DNA of 64,000 bases, from positions 25,098,320 to 25,162,319 of the forward strand of contig NC_040016.1 of NCBI RefSeq assembly GCF_000972845.2, read 5' to 3'. The notes under the pieces were generated by a model. That model had not been told where the DNA came from. It saw only the letters and a program-made list of their open reading frames with translations, and ran no database searches. The stretch comes from Larimichthys crocea. Lineage: Eukaryota > Chordata > Actinopteri > Sciaenidae. Within the stretch, counting starts at the first letter, position 1. The number at the start of each line of letters is the position of its first letter. A program made the translations under genes and the position numbers. Of the stretch, positions 12,183-23,927 are shown one piece after another.

Positions 12183-12592
12183 GTAGCGGAGAGAGCACTT
12201 TTACCTGCACACACAACCACACAACACACACACACACAACACACACACACACCAGTCATACAAGTACAGCTACATTTTCATTGTTATGGTTTGTGATGGG
12301 CAGTGTGCGTTGTGTGTGGTGTGTGGTGTGTACTGTTATGGGGATGGATTTCTGAGAAGCACTTTCTCTAACGTTTTTCCACTTAAGAGAAGTCAAAAGT
12401 TTCACTAACTGTAATACCGTGTGTGTGTGTGTGTGTGGTGTGTGTGTGTCAGTGATGTGCAAGTCGTGGATACAGGCAGGAGGAAGTGGGTGGGTGGTGT
12501 GAGTGTAGTCAAGTGATAGTGTGTGTTTGTGTGTGATCAGATGCAGCTTTCTCTTATCAATGAGCTTGCATTTGGTGTGTGTGTGTGTGTGT

Positions 12593-12626
<34 letters not shown>

Positions 12627-12958
12627 TGTGTGTGAGGACAGCAGCAGTGGTTGCTGCTGATAACACTCTGGAGATGAACAGCTTCTTTCTGTTTTCTCAT
12701 TGATTGTCAGTCAGGATTCACTTATCTGTCCTGACACAGCAGGCAACTGATTACACAAACCACACACACACATACACACACACACACCCACATCAACTGA
12801 TTTCCACTCAAACACAACGGCAGCATACACACACACACACACACACACACAGTGTTAAAGTACTCATTACAAAGAACAGAGTGTGTGTTTGGACATTTTC
12901 CATGTAAAGTACAAAGGAAATGGATGACAGTTTGTGTGCACATGTAGCTTTATTATTA

Positions 12959-12990
<32 letters not shown>

Positions 12991-13677
12991 TATTATTGTA
13001 CATGTTTCTTAGTAGAGAGACCTTTAAGCCTTAATATAATGTGAACAGGTGAGTTGTTATAAATTCCCACCTCAGTACAGTGTCATGAACGGGAAATTAG
13101 CTACAGAGACCAAAACTGTTTTTTTGTACCAGGCTGTAAACATGTTATTCTGCTGTGAAGTTGACATTTGGACATGGGGACTTATGGAGACTGACTCAAG
13201 TAAATGTAAATGTAAATGTATTTTTTATACAGCCCTTTACAACAGTCCTTTCGGTGTACCAAAGTGCTTACAGTAGATAATAAATAATGAGAAACAATAG
13301 GTGAAAAACAAACAAAATAAAAACAATAAAAACAATAAATGCAACAAAATCGAATAAGAAATAATAAAAGTGGCAGTCAATAATAAATTGCAGCCACTTT
13401 CTGCTTTTTCCCAGCCATGGGGTTGCCGCTTGTTTACAATGATGCGTCCGTGGGCCTTTGGGTGTGAGAACGAACAAAGAATCAGGAGAAGTCTGTGCAT
13501 TTATTGAAAATGAAGGAGGAACTTCTTCATTTTATTAATGGCGACGAAAAACTTAAGTCAACACGGCACTTAAAATCCATCAACATTTTATAACTAAGAA
13601 CAGTTGACAATTACATTGACCTCCTTATGTCGGGCCCTTCACACACACACAGCTGTGAATCTGTCAGATGTGTGTGT

Positions 13678-13712
<35 letters not shown>
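12183..13712. repeat. CA/GT/ATT microsatellites of arm B
   Basis: Arrays at about 12213-12252, 12419-12448, 12574-12632, 12763-12788, 12824-12851, 12950-12996 (ATT) and 13666-13712. Many arrays are interrupted by single-base losses (for example ...ACAACAC...), unlike their cleaner arm A counterparts. Confidence 0.9.
13027..13200 (+). repeat. teleost dispersed repeat, arm B copy
   Basis: Inverted counterpart of 4555-4733 and about 85-95% similar by eye to 38044-38221. Confidence 0.7.
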
Positions 13713-13714
<2 letters not shown>

Positions 13715-13859
13715 ATCTCACAGATGATTTTTGTTCCCGATCAGCTGATGGATCCTCAGGATATGACTTCCTGTTGTTCTCAATGTGCATCCCTGTGCTA
13801 CTATAGAGAAACTGCTGTCCTGACTGAAATAGAACAGTACAAAGTTGTTTTATGAAAAG

Positions 13860-15760
13860 GTCGATGTGTTAATCCATCTCTCAGCCCCAGCAGCACAGAT
13901 TTTATTCATTCACCGTTTCTTTTAAAGCCTCTTTCGGTAAAATAACAGATTTTAAATCATGTTGGTGCTGCACTGATAAAAAGGTGAATGGTGTCTCTGT
14001 CATTCTCACTCATGCTATGTACCGCTGTGCTCCGTGAACGATGAACTGCAGGCGTTTTTTGGACCACCAGGACAAAGAAGAAGAAGAAGAAGAAGAAGAG
14101 GCCCAAGGTGTGGGTGAATGCCACTGGGGAGTGAAGCCAGTGTCGTGCCAGAACCGGAGCTGGGCAAGAAGCAATGTAACCAGACTTAGTAGCTAATATG
14201 GGCTATTGACAAAGAGACAAAAGTAGATGTTGACGGAGGAAGCTAAGAAGAGAAAAAAAGGAGAGAGCGAGCGAGCGAGCAAGAAGCCGCCGGACAAGAG
14301 TAAATGTGGGACTGACTTTTAGTGGTTGGTGAGAGCTTGGTGAAATAAAAGGCTGAAAGACAGACGCCGAGCGGGCTGACTGCTGCTGGACTAGGCAGTG
14401 ATATCAGCTGCTGCTGGGACCTGGTTGATGATGGCCGTAAAGTTTTTGACTCGCTACTTTTTGGATCATACAGTTCCTCTTAAATACCCAGCACCAAGTC
14501 CACCAGGTGTTTTCACTTTATCTGGACCTGTTGTCAGAACTCTGCTGAGTTTAATTAGTGCCCGGCAACAGCCACTCGGCACTTCTGCGGGAATTTCTAG
14601 TTGGACTTTGAAACTTTGATCACTCGATTCATGAGTGTTAATCTTGTTTGATTCAACAAAAGGAATGCATTTTCATCAAGCAAGTCTCAACCTCTTTGAA
14701 ATCAAATAACGCCAATGTAAACAGAACACTTTCTGGTCGACAAGCATGACAAAAACATCAGAATAGTAAATTTAATTTATTAATGAGTTCTCTCACATCA
14801 CCACAGAACTCAGAAAGGTTGTGTGACTTCAGTGTCACATTCTATTAAATGTGGGTGTTGGTCCAAATAAATTCTTGTGAAACAGAAAACTCAATTTGCA
14901 GTTTCACAACCATCATTACACGTATTTCTTCATTTCCTGTTAGTAAAGCTAAAAATGTGTTTAAATCACCTGTGTGGGTGGAAGATGATGGCAAAATTGT
15001 TAGTGTTATTTTATTTCCACTTTAGTAAGCGCACAACTCGTCTTCATCTGCTTCATCTTCAGTTCTTCAGAATCTGTGAAGAGTACGTATATCAGATAGA
15101 ACCCTCAAAAGGATCCTCTGAGTCAGAGTAACGACATTGGGCTTTGACGCAAAATGAAAAAGCTTCATGCTCATGGAGAATCCTGAATCCGGCCTCACGG
15201 CACTGATAACGGAGGATGGAAATCCCCCCTCTGGGGATGGGGCCTGAGATTGTAAATTATGGAGCTGGAATGGACTAATATAACATCTGGAACTGCAAAA
15301 AATGTCAATTTGAAAATCCAAATATGGAGAAACTGAAGTGAAACTTGCTGACTCCATTTTTTCTAGCAGTTGAGGTGAAGTGGGTGTAGGGACAAGCTGG
15401 TGTAGATAATGAGTCGCTTTGTCGTCTTATACTTTCAAAACTTCTGTAACTCGTCACCTTTACTGCAGCTACACACTTGTCACACACTCGTCTTTCTTTC
15501 TATGACACTGTGGTGGCGTCTGCATTGTTACATGCAGTCGTCTCCATAGAAGAGCATGGAGAGGAACAGGAAAAGACTCAAGAAACCAGTCAAGAGGGGC
15601 ACTGAGAACCTTCACAGACATCACGCTGCCTTTCCTTACTTACTGCTACCATCAAATGGAGCAATAAACATCATAAACACATAAGATAAGACAGACTTCC
15701 ACAGATTCCACACCTGGGAAATTCACTTCTCCGGCGGCTCGTATACACAAGGCAGATAAG
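13860..15760. other. non-coding part of arm B
   Basis: Mirror of about 1966-3850. Apart from the (GAA)n array at 14075-14101 and a short repeat near 15180-15250, I see nothing to annotate. Confidence 0.5.
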
Positions 15761-15764
15761 AAAA

Positions 15765-16080
15765 TACTACAGATATATAGTGGAAGGTTTCCCCCACGGT
15801 CTCAGGCGTGGGGTGAGGGGAGTTGTTAATGATGGATGTCAGCTTTGCTAACATCCTCCTCTCCTCCACTTCCTCTATGGAGCCTTGGGGGCAGTCCAGG
15901 ACAGAGCTGCCCCCTCTTGTGACCAGTTTGAGTCTTTTCCTGTTCCTCTCTGTGCTATTCATGCAGACGACTGCGTATAATAATGCAGATGCCACCACAG
16001 AGTCATAGAAAGTTTCTCGCACAATCCAAAGTACCTCAGTCTACTCAGCAAACTGAGACGACGTCTGACCAGCCAGTTTG
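15765..16080 (-). mobile_element. LINE C-terminal coding fragment, arm B copy
   Basis: On the minus strand 15723-16022 is one open frame: METF-like start, then VVASALLYAVVC, then ERRMLAKLTSIINNSPHP. It is the best-preserved copy of the fragment seen at 1610-1965. It is a piece of a LINE, with no complete domain. Confidence 0.65.
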
Positions 16081-16853
16081 TTGCTGAGGTGAACACCCAG
16101 AGATTTGTGATTTAAGATTTGCACCTCCACACTTCAAGCTTCAGCCTGACGAGACATCTAATCAGACAGTAATTGAAAACACCTGTGACAGTGTGAAGAA
16201 CCTACAACCGATGTGTCTCCAGCAGAACTGGAAGCTATTTTCCCCAACGACTTTTGGGGGCATTTGAACCTTATAAGGACAAAGACAGGAACACACGTCC
16301 CTGGAGAAAGTGCAGCAGGATGCAACTTTTACATGTTCCTGGCAAAGCTGCGGTTACTCCCTTGATGACTACCACCAAGCAGCCGAACCACAACACACAC
16401 AACACACACCACACACATAGACACACACACCACATGAAGGCTGTTCCCAGAAGGAATGCTCCGTGGCGGCCTGCCTCTTTTCCTCCTCCTCCTCCTTCTC
16501 GCGCTGACTGAGGTCAGACAGACGCTCGCTCCATTGAAATCCTTGAAGGAAAACTCCACCCAAACCATTAAACCCTTTAAAAACCAGCTGCTGGTGGTCT
16601 GCTTTAGATTTTTTGGCTCTGTTAGTGTTTTTCATTGTATTGTTCTTCTCCTAGCTGTGATGGCCAGTCCAGATATTTCCAGTGTGTTGGAAGAAAAACC
16701 TCCCTTGGTCTGAAACAATAGTTATTGTCAGGATTTGCAGTCATTTTCCATAAATATTCCATGTTCAAAGTTCGTAAAAGCTGGTGTTTTCATAAAGAAA
16801 AGAAAATCTTGGCCCTCATCCGTGGGTTTGAGACAAAAGAACACACACAATCT

Positions 16854-18612
16854 AGAACTTATGAAAACATGGAATTATGGAAAATGACTGGCAAAAACCT
16901 GACAATAAACTATTGTTTCAGAACCAGGGAGGTTTTTCTGCAACACACTGGAAATATCTGGACTGGCCATCACAGCTAGGAGAAAAGAACAATTACAATG
17001 AAAACACTAAACAGAGCCAAAATTAACGATCAGACCACCGCAGCTGGTTTTTTAAAGGTTTAATTGTGTGTTTAGGGTGGAGTTCTTTTCCTTCAAGGAT
17101 TTCCAATGGGCGAAGCGCTGTCCTGACCTCAGTCAGCTGCGAGAAGGAGGAGGAGGGAAAAGAGGCAAGGCCGCCAGGAGCATTTCTTCTTGGGAACAGC
17201 CTTCATGTTGGTTGTGTGTGTGTCTATGTGTGTGTTGGTGTGTGTGTGTGTGTGTGGTTCGGCTGCTTGGTGTGTAGTCATCAAAGGGAGTCAACCCGCA
17301 GCTATTGCCCAGGAACATTGTAAAAGTGCATCCTGCTGCACTTTCTTCCAGGGACGTGGTTCCTGTACTGTTGTCCTTATAAGTTCAAATGCCCCCAAAA
17401 GTCGTTGGGGAAAATAGCTTCCAGTTCTGCTGGCGACCTCGTTATGTTCTTCATGTCGTTGCTTCTCACACTGTACTGTTTCAGGATGGTATTAGATGTC
17501 TCGTTCAGGCTGAGCTTGAAGTGTGGAGGTGCGAAATCTAAATCAACAATCTTCCTGGGTGTTTCACCTACCGCACAACCAAACTGGGACTGGTCAGACG
17601 TCCGTCTTCCGCTTTGCTGTAGTAGTGACGGGGTACTTTGGGATTGTGCAGGAAACTTTCTATGACTCGGTGGGTGGCATCCGCATTATTATACGAGTCC
17701 CGTCTGCAATAGAATAGCACAGAAGAGGAACAGGAAAAGGAACTCAAAATGCACAAGAGGGCAACCTCTGTCATGGACTGCCCCCAAGAGGCTCCATAGA
17801 GGAAGTGGGGAGAGGAGGATGTTAGCAAAGCGGGACATCCATCATTAACAACTCCCCTCACCCACCCGCCTGAGACCGTGGGGGAAACCCTTTCCCACGA
17901 TAATATCTGTAGTTTTTCGTTATCTGCCTTGTGGTAGACGAGCCGCCGGAGAATGAATTTCCCAGGTGGGTGGAATCTTGAAGTCTGTCTTATCTTATGT
18001 TTTATGAATGTTTAGGCTCCATTTGATGGTAGCAGTAATAAGGAAAGGCAGCGTGATGTCGGTGAAGGTTCTCAGTGCCCCTCTTGACTGGTTTCTTGAG
18101 TCTTTTTCTGTTCCTCTCATGCTCTTCTATGGAGACGACTGCAGTGTAACATGCAGACGGGCCACCACAGTGTCTAGAAAGAAAGACGAGTGTGTGACAA
18201 GTGTGTAGCTTGCAGTAAAAGGTGACGAGTTTACAGAAGTTTTTGAAAGTATAAGACGACAAAGCGACTCATTATCTACACCACTGTCCCTACACCCACT
18301 TACCTCAACGGCTAGAAAAAATGGAGTCAGCAAGTTTCACTTCAGTTTTCTCCATATTTGGATTTGCAAATTGACATTTTTTGCAGTTCCAGATGTGTAT
18401 ATTAGTCCATTCCACTCCATATTTACAATCTCAGGCCCCATCCCCAGAGGGGGGATTTCCATCCGCCGTTATCAGTGCCGTGAGGCCGGAAATTCAGGAT
18501 GCCCTCCATGAGCATGAAGCATTTTATTTTGCGTTCAAAGCCCAATGTCGGTTTACTCTGACTCGAGGATCCCTTTGAGGGTTCTATCTGGAATACGATA
18601 CTTCTTCACAAG
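16854..18612 (+). repeat. arm C: noisy direct restart of arm A
   Basis: Follows arm A from about 928 to about 2650 in the forward direction but with many single-base insertions, deletions and doubled bases. It stops at the N gap. The error-like indel density is far higher than between arms A and B, which suggests poorly polished sequence. The LINE fragment recurs at about 17575-17900. Confidence 0.85.
17575..17900 (+). mobile_element. LINE C-terminal coding fragment, arm C copy
   Basis: Third copy of the fragment at 1610-1965, with additional frameshifts. The recognisable text is the segment around CCATAGAGGAAGTGG and CATCCATCATTAACAACTCC. Confidence 0.55.
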
Positions 18613-18622
18613 NNNNNNNNNN
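18613..18622. other. 10-N assembly gap
   Basis: Ten N exactly at the point where arm C breaks off and the second spacer copy starts. Confidence 1.
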
Positions 18623-19165
18623 AGTTTTTCAGTTGATTCAGTTCTGTAAAGCGAATTCAAGCTTGGTTACTATGAAACTAACCTGGTCCTCATGGATCCT
18701 GCAACACTGACCCAACGGGAGAACTATGACTTTCATTTGACTTTATAAACCACCATCAGTCAAGTTTCTAAATAAATACAATAAAATACACAATGGTATA
18801 GTACAGAAGGATATACACCTACATGTGGGGTCTCAACTGTTTCAAAGGGTCTCAACATGGACGACGAGAGACTAATTGTTGACGTGGAACAACACACAAT
18901 CATTTATGACCCAACAGATCTGTTTATAATCTCCTCCACGTCGGAGAAGCAAACTCAGCTGTTTGTTGTTGTTGTTTTCTTTATACACAGTTTGTCGCGG
19001 GGTCTCGCGTACGTCCATGATTCTCGCGTGATCTTGCGTGAATACGGCCGGCTCGCTCCGCTGCCGCTACGCGGCTGACACGCGTCCGGTGTGAGTTGAC
19101 ACCGGGCAAAGGACGCGGCTAAACCGCGGCGCAGCCGTCACGCTGCCGTAACACCTCCTGTGTGA
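18623..19165 (+). repeat. second copy of the spacer, internally deleted
   Basis: 18623-18826 matches 8474-8680 and 18838-19080 matches about 8985-9222; the ~300 bp between, including the left MITE end, are missing. Beyond the match the copy ends CTGCCGTAACACCTCCTG, a variant of the MITE end. This structural difference from 8468-9280 fits an alternative haplotype. Confidence 0.8.
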
Positions 19166-19188
19166 GTCCCGTGTAAGAAGTGCCAAGT

Positions 19189-19352
19189 TGGGGTGGTCGG
19201 TGGCGTAGTGGGTTAAGCGGCCGCCCCGTGTGTGGAGGCCACAGTCCTCACCGCAGCTGGCCCCGGTTTGAATCCCGCATCGGACGGCCATTTACTGTGT
19301 GTCTCTGCTTCCTGTCTATCTTCAGCTGTCCTATCATAAAAGGCCAAAAAAA
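19189..19352 (+). mobile_element. tRNA-derived SINE with target-site duplication
   Basis: A-box-like TGGCGTAGTGG at 19201-19211 and B-box-like GGTTTGAATCC at 19265-19275 are spaced as in a tRNA head. A body ending CTGTCCTATCATAAAAGGCC and an A-rich tail follow. The copy is flanked by AAGAAGTGCCAAGT (19175-19188) and AAGAAGCGCCAAGT (19353-19366), a 14-bp duplication with one mismatch. I recognise it as a common teleost SINE. Confidence 0.85.
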
Positions 19353-19439
19353 AAGAAGCGCCAAGTCGACCTTTACTCACCTGAGACTGAGACACCTGAG
19401 AGCGATAAACTAAACTGTCTTTAGTTTTGCGGCTAATTG

Positions 19440-19575
19440 GTCATAAACCAAACCTATTGGACAAATTATAATTTAGATAAAAGGTTCAGAGATCACCACA
19501 GTGAACCAAATCTCATGGCAATCCAATCAGTAGTCATTCAGCTTCATCATCTGGGGACCATGAATGTCTGCGCAC
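19440..19575. repeat. fragment of a common teleost dispersed repeat
   Basis: Contains TATTGGACAAATTATAAT, ATCTCATGGCAATCCAATCA and CATCTGGGGACCATGAATGT, phrases I associate with a widespread fish interspersed repeat. A short piece of the same family is at 37883-37935 in the opposite sense. Confidence 0.5.
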
Positions 19576-19649
19576 AAGATGAGTCCAATTATCTGAGGTA
19601 TTAATTATCTTTCCTGGCGTTTAATGGTGTGATTGTAATCACGGGTGGA

Positions 19650-19987
19650 TACTGTAGATGGTTAGGCTTGTGGTCCAGGATACGAGCACCCCACAGCAGC
19701 CGGGTGAGGAGCACAGATAACCAGAGAACTGCTGCTCCATCATGACGGAGGAGTCAATTGAGGTGGTTCAAGATCTGATCAGGATGCCTGCCGGACGCCT
19801 CCCTGTTGAGGTATCTAACACACACCCAAATAGAGGGGGGGAAACCACGGGGGCAGACCCAGAACATGCTGGAGGGATTACATATCCCATCTGGTTTAGG
19901 AACGCCTCTGGATCACCCAGGAAGACCGTCCCTGCTGCCACCAGGACCTGCATCCAGATTAGTGGCAGAAAATGGATGAATTGATGG
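19650..19987 (+). mobile_element. LINE 3'-end fragment
   Basis: The series GGAGGAGTCAATTGAGGTGG, CTGATCAGGATGCCTGCCGG, CATGCTGGAGGGATTACATA and the tail AGAAAATGGATGAATTGATGG matches the 3' end of a very common teleost LINE. Small indels break the reading frame. Clade assignment is not attempted. Confidence 0.65.
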
Positions 19988-19999
19988 AAATCAGAAGCA

Positions 20000-20525
20000 C
20001 ATACACAACTTCAGTCATGAATCTAGACATGTTTATGCATCTGACTCCTTATGAACACTCAAACAGTAAGTGTCCAACCCTGGATCCCTTATTAAGGATC
20101 CAATTACCCCAGGGTCCATATCCTCAGCCGGGCTGGGTTCAAGTCTTTGAGTCATAACCCCATGTACGCATGCATATTGTGACTCTTCTATACTTAAATG
20201 TCAAACTGTGGCTGTAAGGAATCGTTGGTCTGCATCTTTGCAATAGTTGACCGCACGGCTGGCTGCGATAAACCACATGAAGCAGTACAGACCAGTGCAA
20301 ACTCATTGCATGATACGATGCCTCAGTGGTCAGCGTGCGTCTGAATCCCGTGTAACAGTAAAAACAGATTTGACTCTGGCTGCAGCTCAAACTGCGGCTA
20401 TAACTCGAAGCTGTTAACACGGGTCGTGCATAACTGCACTAGAGCTTAAAGATCTGTTCCTTGCATCACGGCTGAAAACCATGAATGATAAGAGATTTGA
20501 CTGAATGGAGAAGTGGTGTGTGTGC

Positions 20526-20558
<33 letters not shown>

Positions 20559-21300
20559 CTGCCAGGAACCTTCTCATTCATGACTCTGCAACAGGATGAA
20601 CAGGAGAAAGAGGAAGAGGCCTCGAACAAACCCCCCCCTACTGACTTCAAACTGCCCCATTCTCTCTTCCTCTTTCTGCTTATAATAATAGAAAGTAGAG
20701 GACGTTCTGGACCTCGCGTGTCGCAAGTGTTGTGAACTTGTTGCATGCAGACCACTAGCCACACATACAGGACATCCTGCAAGAACACCATTCATGTCAG
20801 CAGAGAGGTGTGAAGAGCAGTGTTCTTATTTTCTTTGTCTACATAAAGTGTAGAGCTGTTTCTGTGCCATGCAGGAGCTGCAGCCTCAAAAATCTTTGAG
20901 GTTTAAGTCTTGTAGTTGTAGCAATCAAGTGTCAAGTGATGCATGACCTTAGAGCTTCTGGATCTTGCTTAATCCCGTCATGTGTTGATGATAATCAAGT
21001 GACAACCTCCGTGTCTGTGAAATGAAGCCAAAGTGCAAAAGTAATTTTTGCTATGAACCTTTATTGATCACCAGTGTGGGGGGGAGAGCTGTGTGGTAAC
21101 CAGAGATGATCAGGCAGAGAAAAGGGCTTACAGTGCAGTGCAGACACACCACAGGAATCAGCAGCAAGGGGAAAGTTTTTAGTTTTTTTCTACTTAAAGA
21201 CGTGCGTGATTAGCACAAGAAAAAGTACAACTCAAGCTCTGACATTTAAACTTTCAAATGCTTGTGGCGTAATCATAATTGACGATTACTTTCGTGACAT
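20000..21300. other. intergenic, (GT)n at about 20518-20554
   Basis: No gene recognised. It includes one GT array and a G-rich run near 21076-21083. Open frames lack family resemblance. Confidence 0.5.
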
Positions 21301-21309
21301 TTCACGGTT

Positions 21310-21416
21310 AATTCTGCAGGAATAAAAAGCGGCTCACGCGGGACAGAAGCCAGAACAGTGAGCGTCCAACCCGCCGCCGGCTCAGAGCGAGTCCTCCCCG
21401 CCCGCTGAGCCACCGG
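21310..21416 (+). promoter_or_regulatory. possible GC-rich first exon or promoter
   Basis: An AATAAAAAG TATA-like string near 21322 is followed by ~90 bp of GC-rich sequence ending CCACCG|GTATGC, a possible donor. A possible acceptor CTGTTTTACAG ends at about 21864. No open frame with a known product follows, so this may be a non-coding transcript start or chance. Confidence 0.2.
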
Positions 21417-22162
21417 TATGCCCCACTTATGGTACACTCATTTAGTTACACAGCTCCTATTGTCACCCGGCCAATACTGTACACAGACATAAACAAAACA
21501 CACTGTCCTATTGAGCTGAAGTTAATGCCCTGCAGGCCGCTCTGAACACAGTCACAGATGCTCCTTTGTGTGATCGAACACCCGTTCAGCCCCGTGGAGA
21601 TGTTTTTTCTGTGTCTTTGAATGTCCCGTCACATGTCTGTTTTTCCGGTTGGTTATTACATTATTCAGGACAGGTCATTTTAATGTCACAGCTCCTGACA
21701 CGTCTCCGTTTGGGAACAATTTGTCCCAGAATTCGTGAGTCATGAAACTAGATTTGATACTTTTCTGTACTGTAGAGCTTATCCACTCGTTTGTGAAGAC
21801 ATTTTGAAAGCACAGAACATGTTACTGATCCATAAATAACTGATGAAATAATCTGTTTTACAGGTGCACCGTGGAGAACAAATGTTCTCGTGTGCATTCA
21901 GTGTTTCTCACCACACGCTGCAGCCCCAATTATTCATCTTGTATCCACATAAAATCCAGATGTGGTTCAACACGCTTTAATTTGCACTTAGCCACATGTG
22001 TCTCTGTTGACCGGATCACATATGTCGGCTCTACTCCTCCTGATCCAGAACCAAAGTCCAATACAAGCTATAGCAAGCTAAGAGGTAAGCTGAATATCAT
22101 CGGGCAAGTTATTGTCCTGACACAAATCCTGTCTAGAATGGTCGCTTTGTTTGTCGTTTATA

Positions 22163-22365
22163 GAGCCACTGATGTGCAATCAGCAGAAAGACAGTCGGCT
22201 GTGAGAGGATGTCCATCAGCTGTCATGGATGGACTTCATGGGATTGAATTAAATGCAAACCTGTTGTTATGTCAGAGTATAATTTAGTTATTCAGTTGTC
22301 CCTCAATATAGCGCGGTTCACCTTTCGCGGACTCACTGTTTCGGATTTTCTTTTTTTTACAGCGT
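22163..22365. repeat. segment later found inverted beside a gap
   Basis: The reverse complement of this segment is at 23046-23262. The match runs past the transposon end at 22293 into unique-looking flank, so it is not merely a terminal repeat. Confidence 0.75.
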
Positions 22366-22766
22366 ACAGTATGAACGCACATTGTGTTCTGCGTCCTGAT
22401 TGGCTAAGGGAGTACTGTACAAAATGCGTTGTATGTTCTGCACTCAGATAAAAAACACCTGCACCAAGGCCTTCAGAGGAAAAAGCTGTTACAGCGGAGC
22501 GGCGCCAGGAGGAACTGTGAAATACGGTTTCATTTACTGATACAGTATTGTACTTATTATTGTTAAATCTGCGAAAGTTTGAACTTTGAGAGTTTAAATC
22601 AGAGAGAAATGTGAGAAAATGTTAATGCCTGTCTGAGAAAAGTGTATAAAAGTGTGTGGTTAGGGGTTTTACGGCCTTGTGTATAATAATTCTAAAAAAT
22701 AAAGCTGATTACTTCGCGGATTTTGTTATTTTTAGAACGTCTCCCCCGCGATAAACGAGGGACTAC
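22293..22766. mobile_element. Tigger-like (Tc/mariner) non-autonomous element
   Basis: The left end CAGTTGTCCCTCAATATAGC and the reverse complement of the right end near 22745-22766 (CAGTAGTCCCTCGTTTATCG) are similar, both then reading GCGG. These ends resemble Tigger-type terminal repeats known from memory. There is no transposase. The neighbouring duplication at 23259-23655 contains most of a second copy. Confidence 0.6.
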
Positions 22767-23035
22767 TGTACATCAATTATTTTATATATACATTGAAGCA
22801 GCATTGTCATTGTATGAACATCTGTACGGTGTGAGGTCAACGACTCAAATCAAAACAAAGAAAGTTATAACTCAACGCCATGGCAACAATATTTATTGTC
22901 AGTGACACTCTGGACTCTGCAGAGCTTCATACAATAAGAAATCATAAAAGTCAAAGCAGAGTAAATTTGACATTCAGCTCAAGTTACCGGCTGACTTGGC
23001 TGCAATCTTCTGGATTAAAAGTCTCTTTTCTCTCT
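22366..23035 (+). repeat. direct repeat unit 1, truncated by a gap
   Basis: 670 bp nearly identical to 23259-23927, from CAGTATGAACGCACATTGTG to AAAAGTCTCTTTTCTCTCT, where the N gap begins. Differences are a few bases and a short deletion near 22590. Confidence 0.85.
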
Positions 23036-23045
23036 NNNNNNNNNN
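23036..23045. other. 10-N assembly gap
   Basis: Ten N between direct repeat unit 1 and the inverted segment. Confidence 1.
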
Positions 23046-23262
23046 ACCAGTACGCTGTCAAAAAAAGCAAAATTACACTAAAAAAATCGAAAACAGCGTA
23101 GTCCGCGAAAGGTGAACCGCGTTATAGTGAGGGAGAACTGGATAACTAAATTATACTCTGACATCACAACAGGTTTGCATTTGATTCAATCCCATGACGT
23201 CCATCCATCCTCTCACAGCCGACTGTCTTTCTGCTGATTGCACATCAGTGGCTCTTACAGTA
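23046..23262 (-). repeat. inverted copy of 22163-22365
   Basis: Reads in reverse complement the Tigger-like end plus about 130 bp of its upstream flank. It then joins the second direct repeat at CAGTATGAACACGC. Confidence 0.75.
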
Positions 23263-23927
23263 TGAACACGCATTGTGTTCTGCGTCCTGATTGGCTAAGG
23301 GAGAACTGTACAAAATGCGTTCTCTCAATATGTTCTGCACCTGGAAAAAAAACACCTGCACCAAGGCCTTCAGAGGAAAAAGCCGTTACAGCGGAGCGGC
23401 GCCAGGAGGAACTGTGAAATACGGTTTCATTTACTAATACAGTATTGTACTTATTTTTGTTAAATCTGCGAAAGTTTGAACTTTGAGAGAAATGTGAGAA
23501 AATGTTAATTGTCTGAGAAAAGTGTATAAAAGTGTGTGGTTAGGGGTTTTACGGCCTTGTGTACAATGATTGTAAAAAATAAAGATGATTACTTCGCGGA
23601 TTTCGTTTATTTCGTTTATTATTTTTAGAACGTATCTCCCGCGATAAACGAGGGACCACTGTACATCAATTATTTTATATATATATTGAAGCAGCATTGT
23701 CATTGTATGAACATCTGTACGGTGTGAAGTCAACGACTCAAATCAAAACAAAGAAAGTTATAACTCAACGCCATGGCAACAATATTTATTGTCAGTGACA
23801 CTCTGGACTCTGCAGAGCTTCATACAATAAGAAATCATAAAAGTCAAAGCAGAGTAAATTTGACATTCAGCTCAAGTTACCGGCTGACTTGGCTGCAATC
23901 TTCTGGATTAAAAGTCTCTTTTCTCTC
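23259..23927 (+). repeat. direct repeat unit 2
   Basis: Second copy of 22366-23035, continuing without a gap into unique sequence at 23928. Confidence 0.85.

Larger units (their letters stand above)
9281..16853 (-). repeat. arm B: inverted copy of arm A
   Basis: Reverse complement of 849-8467 over its whole length, about 50 bp shorter in total, with scattered single-base differences and interrupted microsatellites. At 16853/16854 the sequence turns again: CACACACAATC (arm A about 850) is followed by sequence matching arm A from about 928 forwards. No gene is seen; the recognisable pieces are entered separately. Confidence 0.9.

Noticed and set aside
849..16853. A simple missed-adapter (hairpin) sequencing palindrome
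   Set aside because: The centre holds an 810-bp single-copy-oriented spacer rather than an immediate turn, and the second palindrome's arms differ by a clean transposon insertion, which one molecule cannot do. It may still contribute locally.
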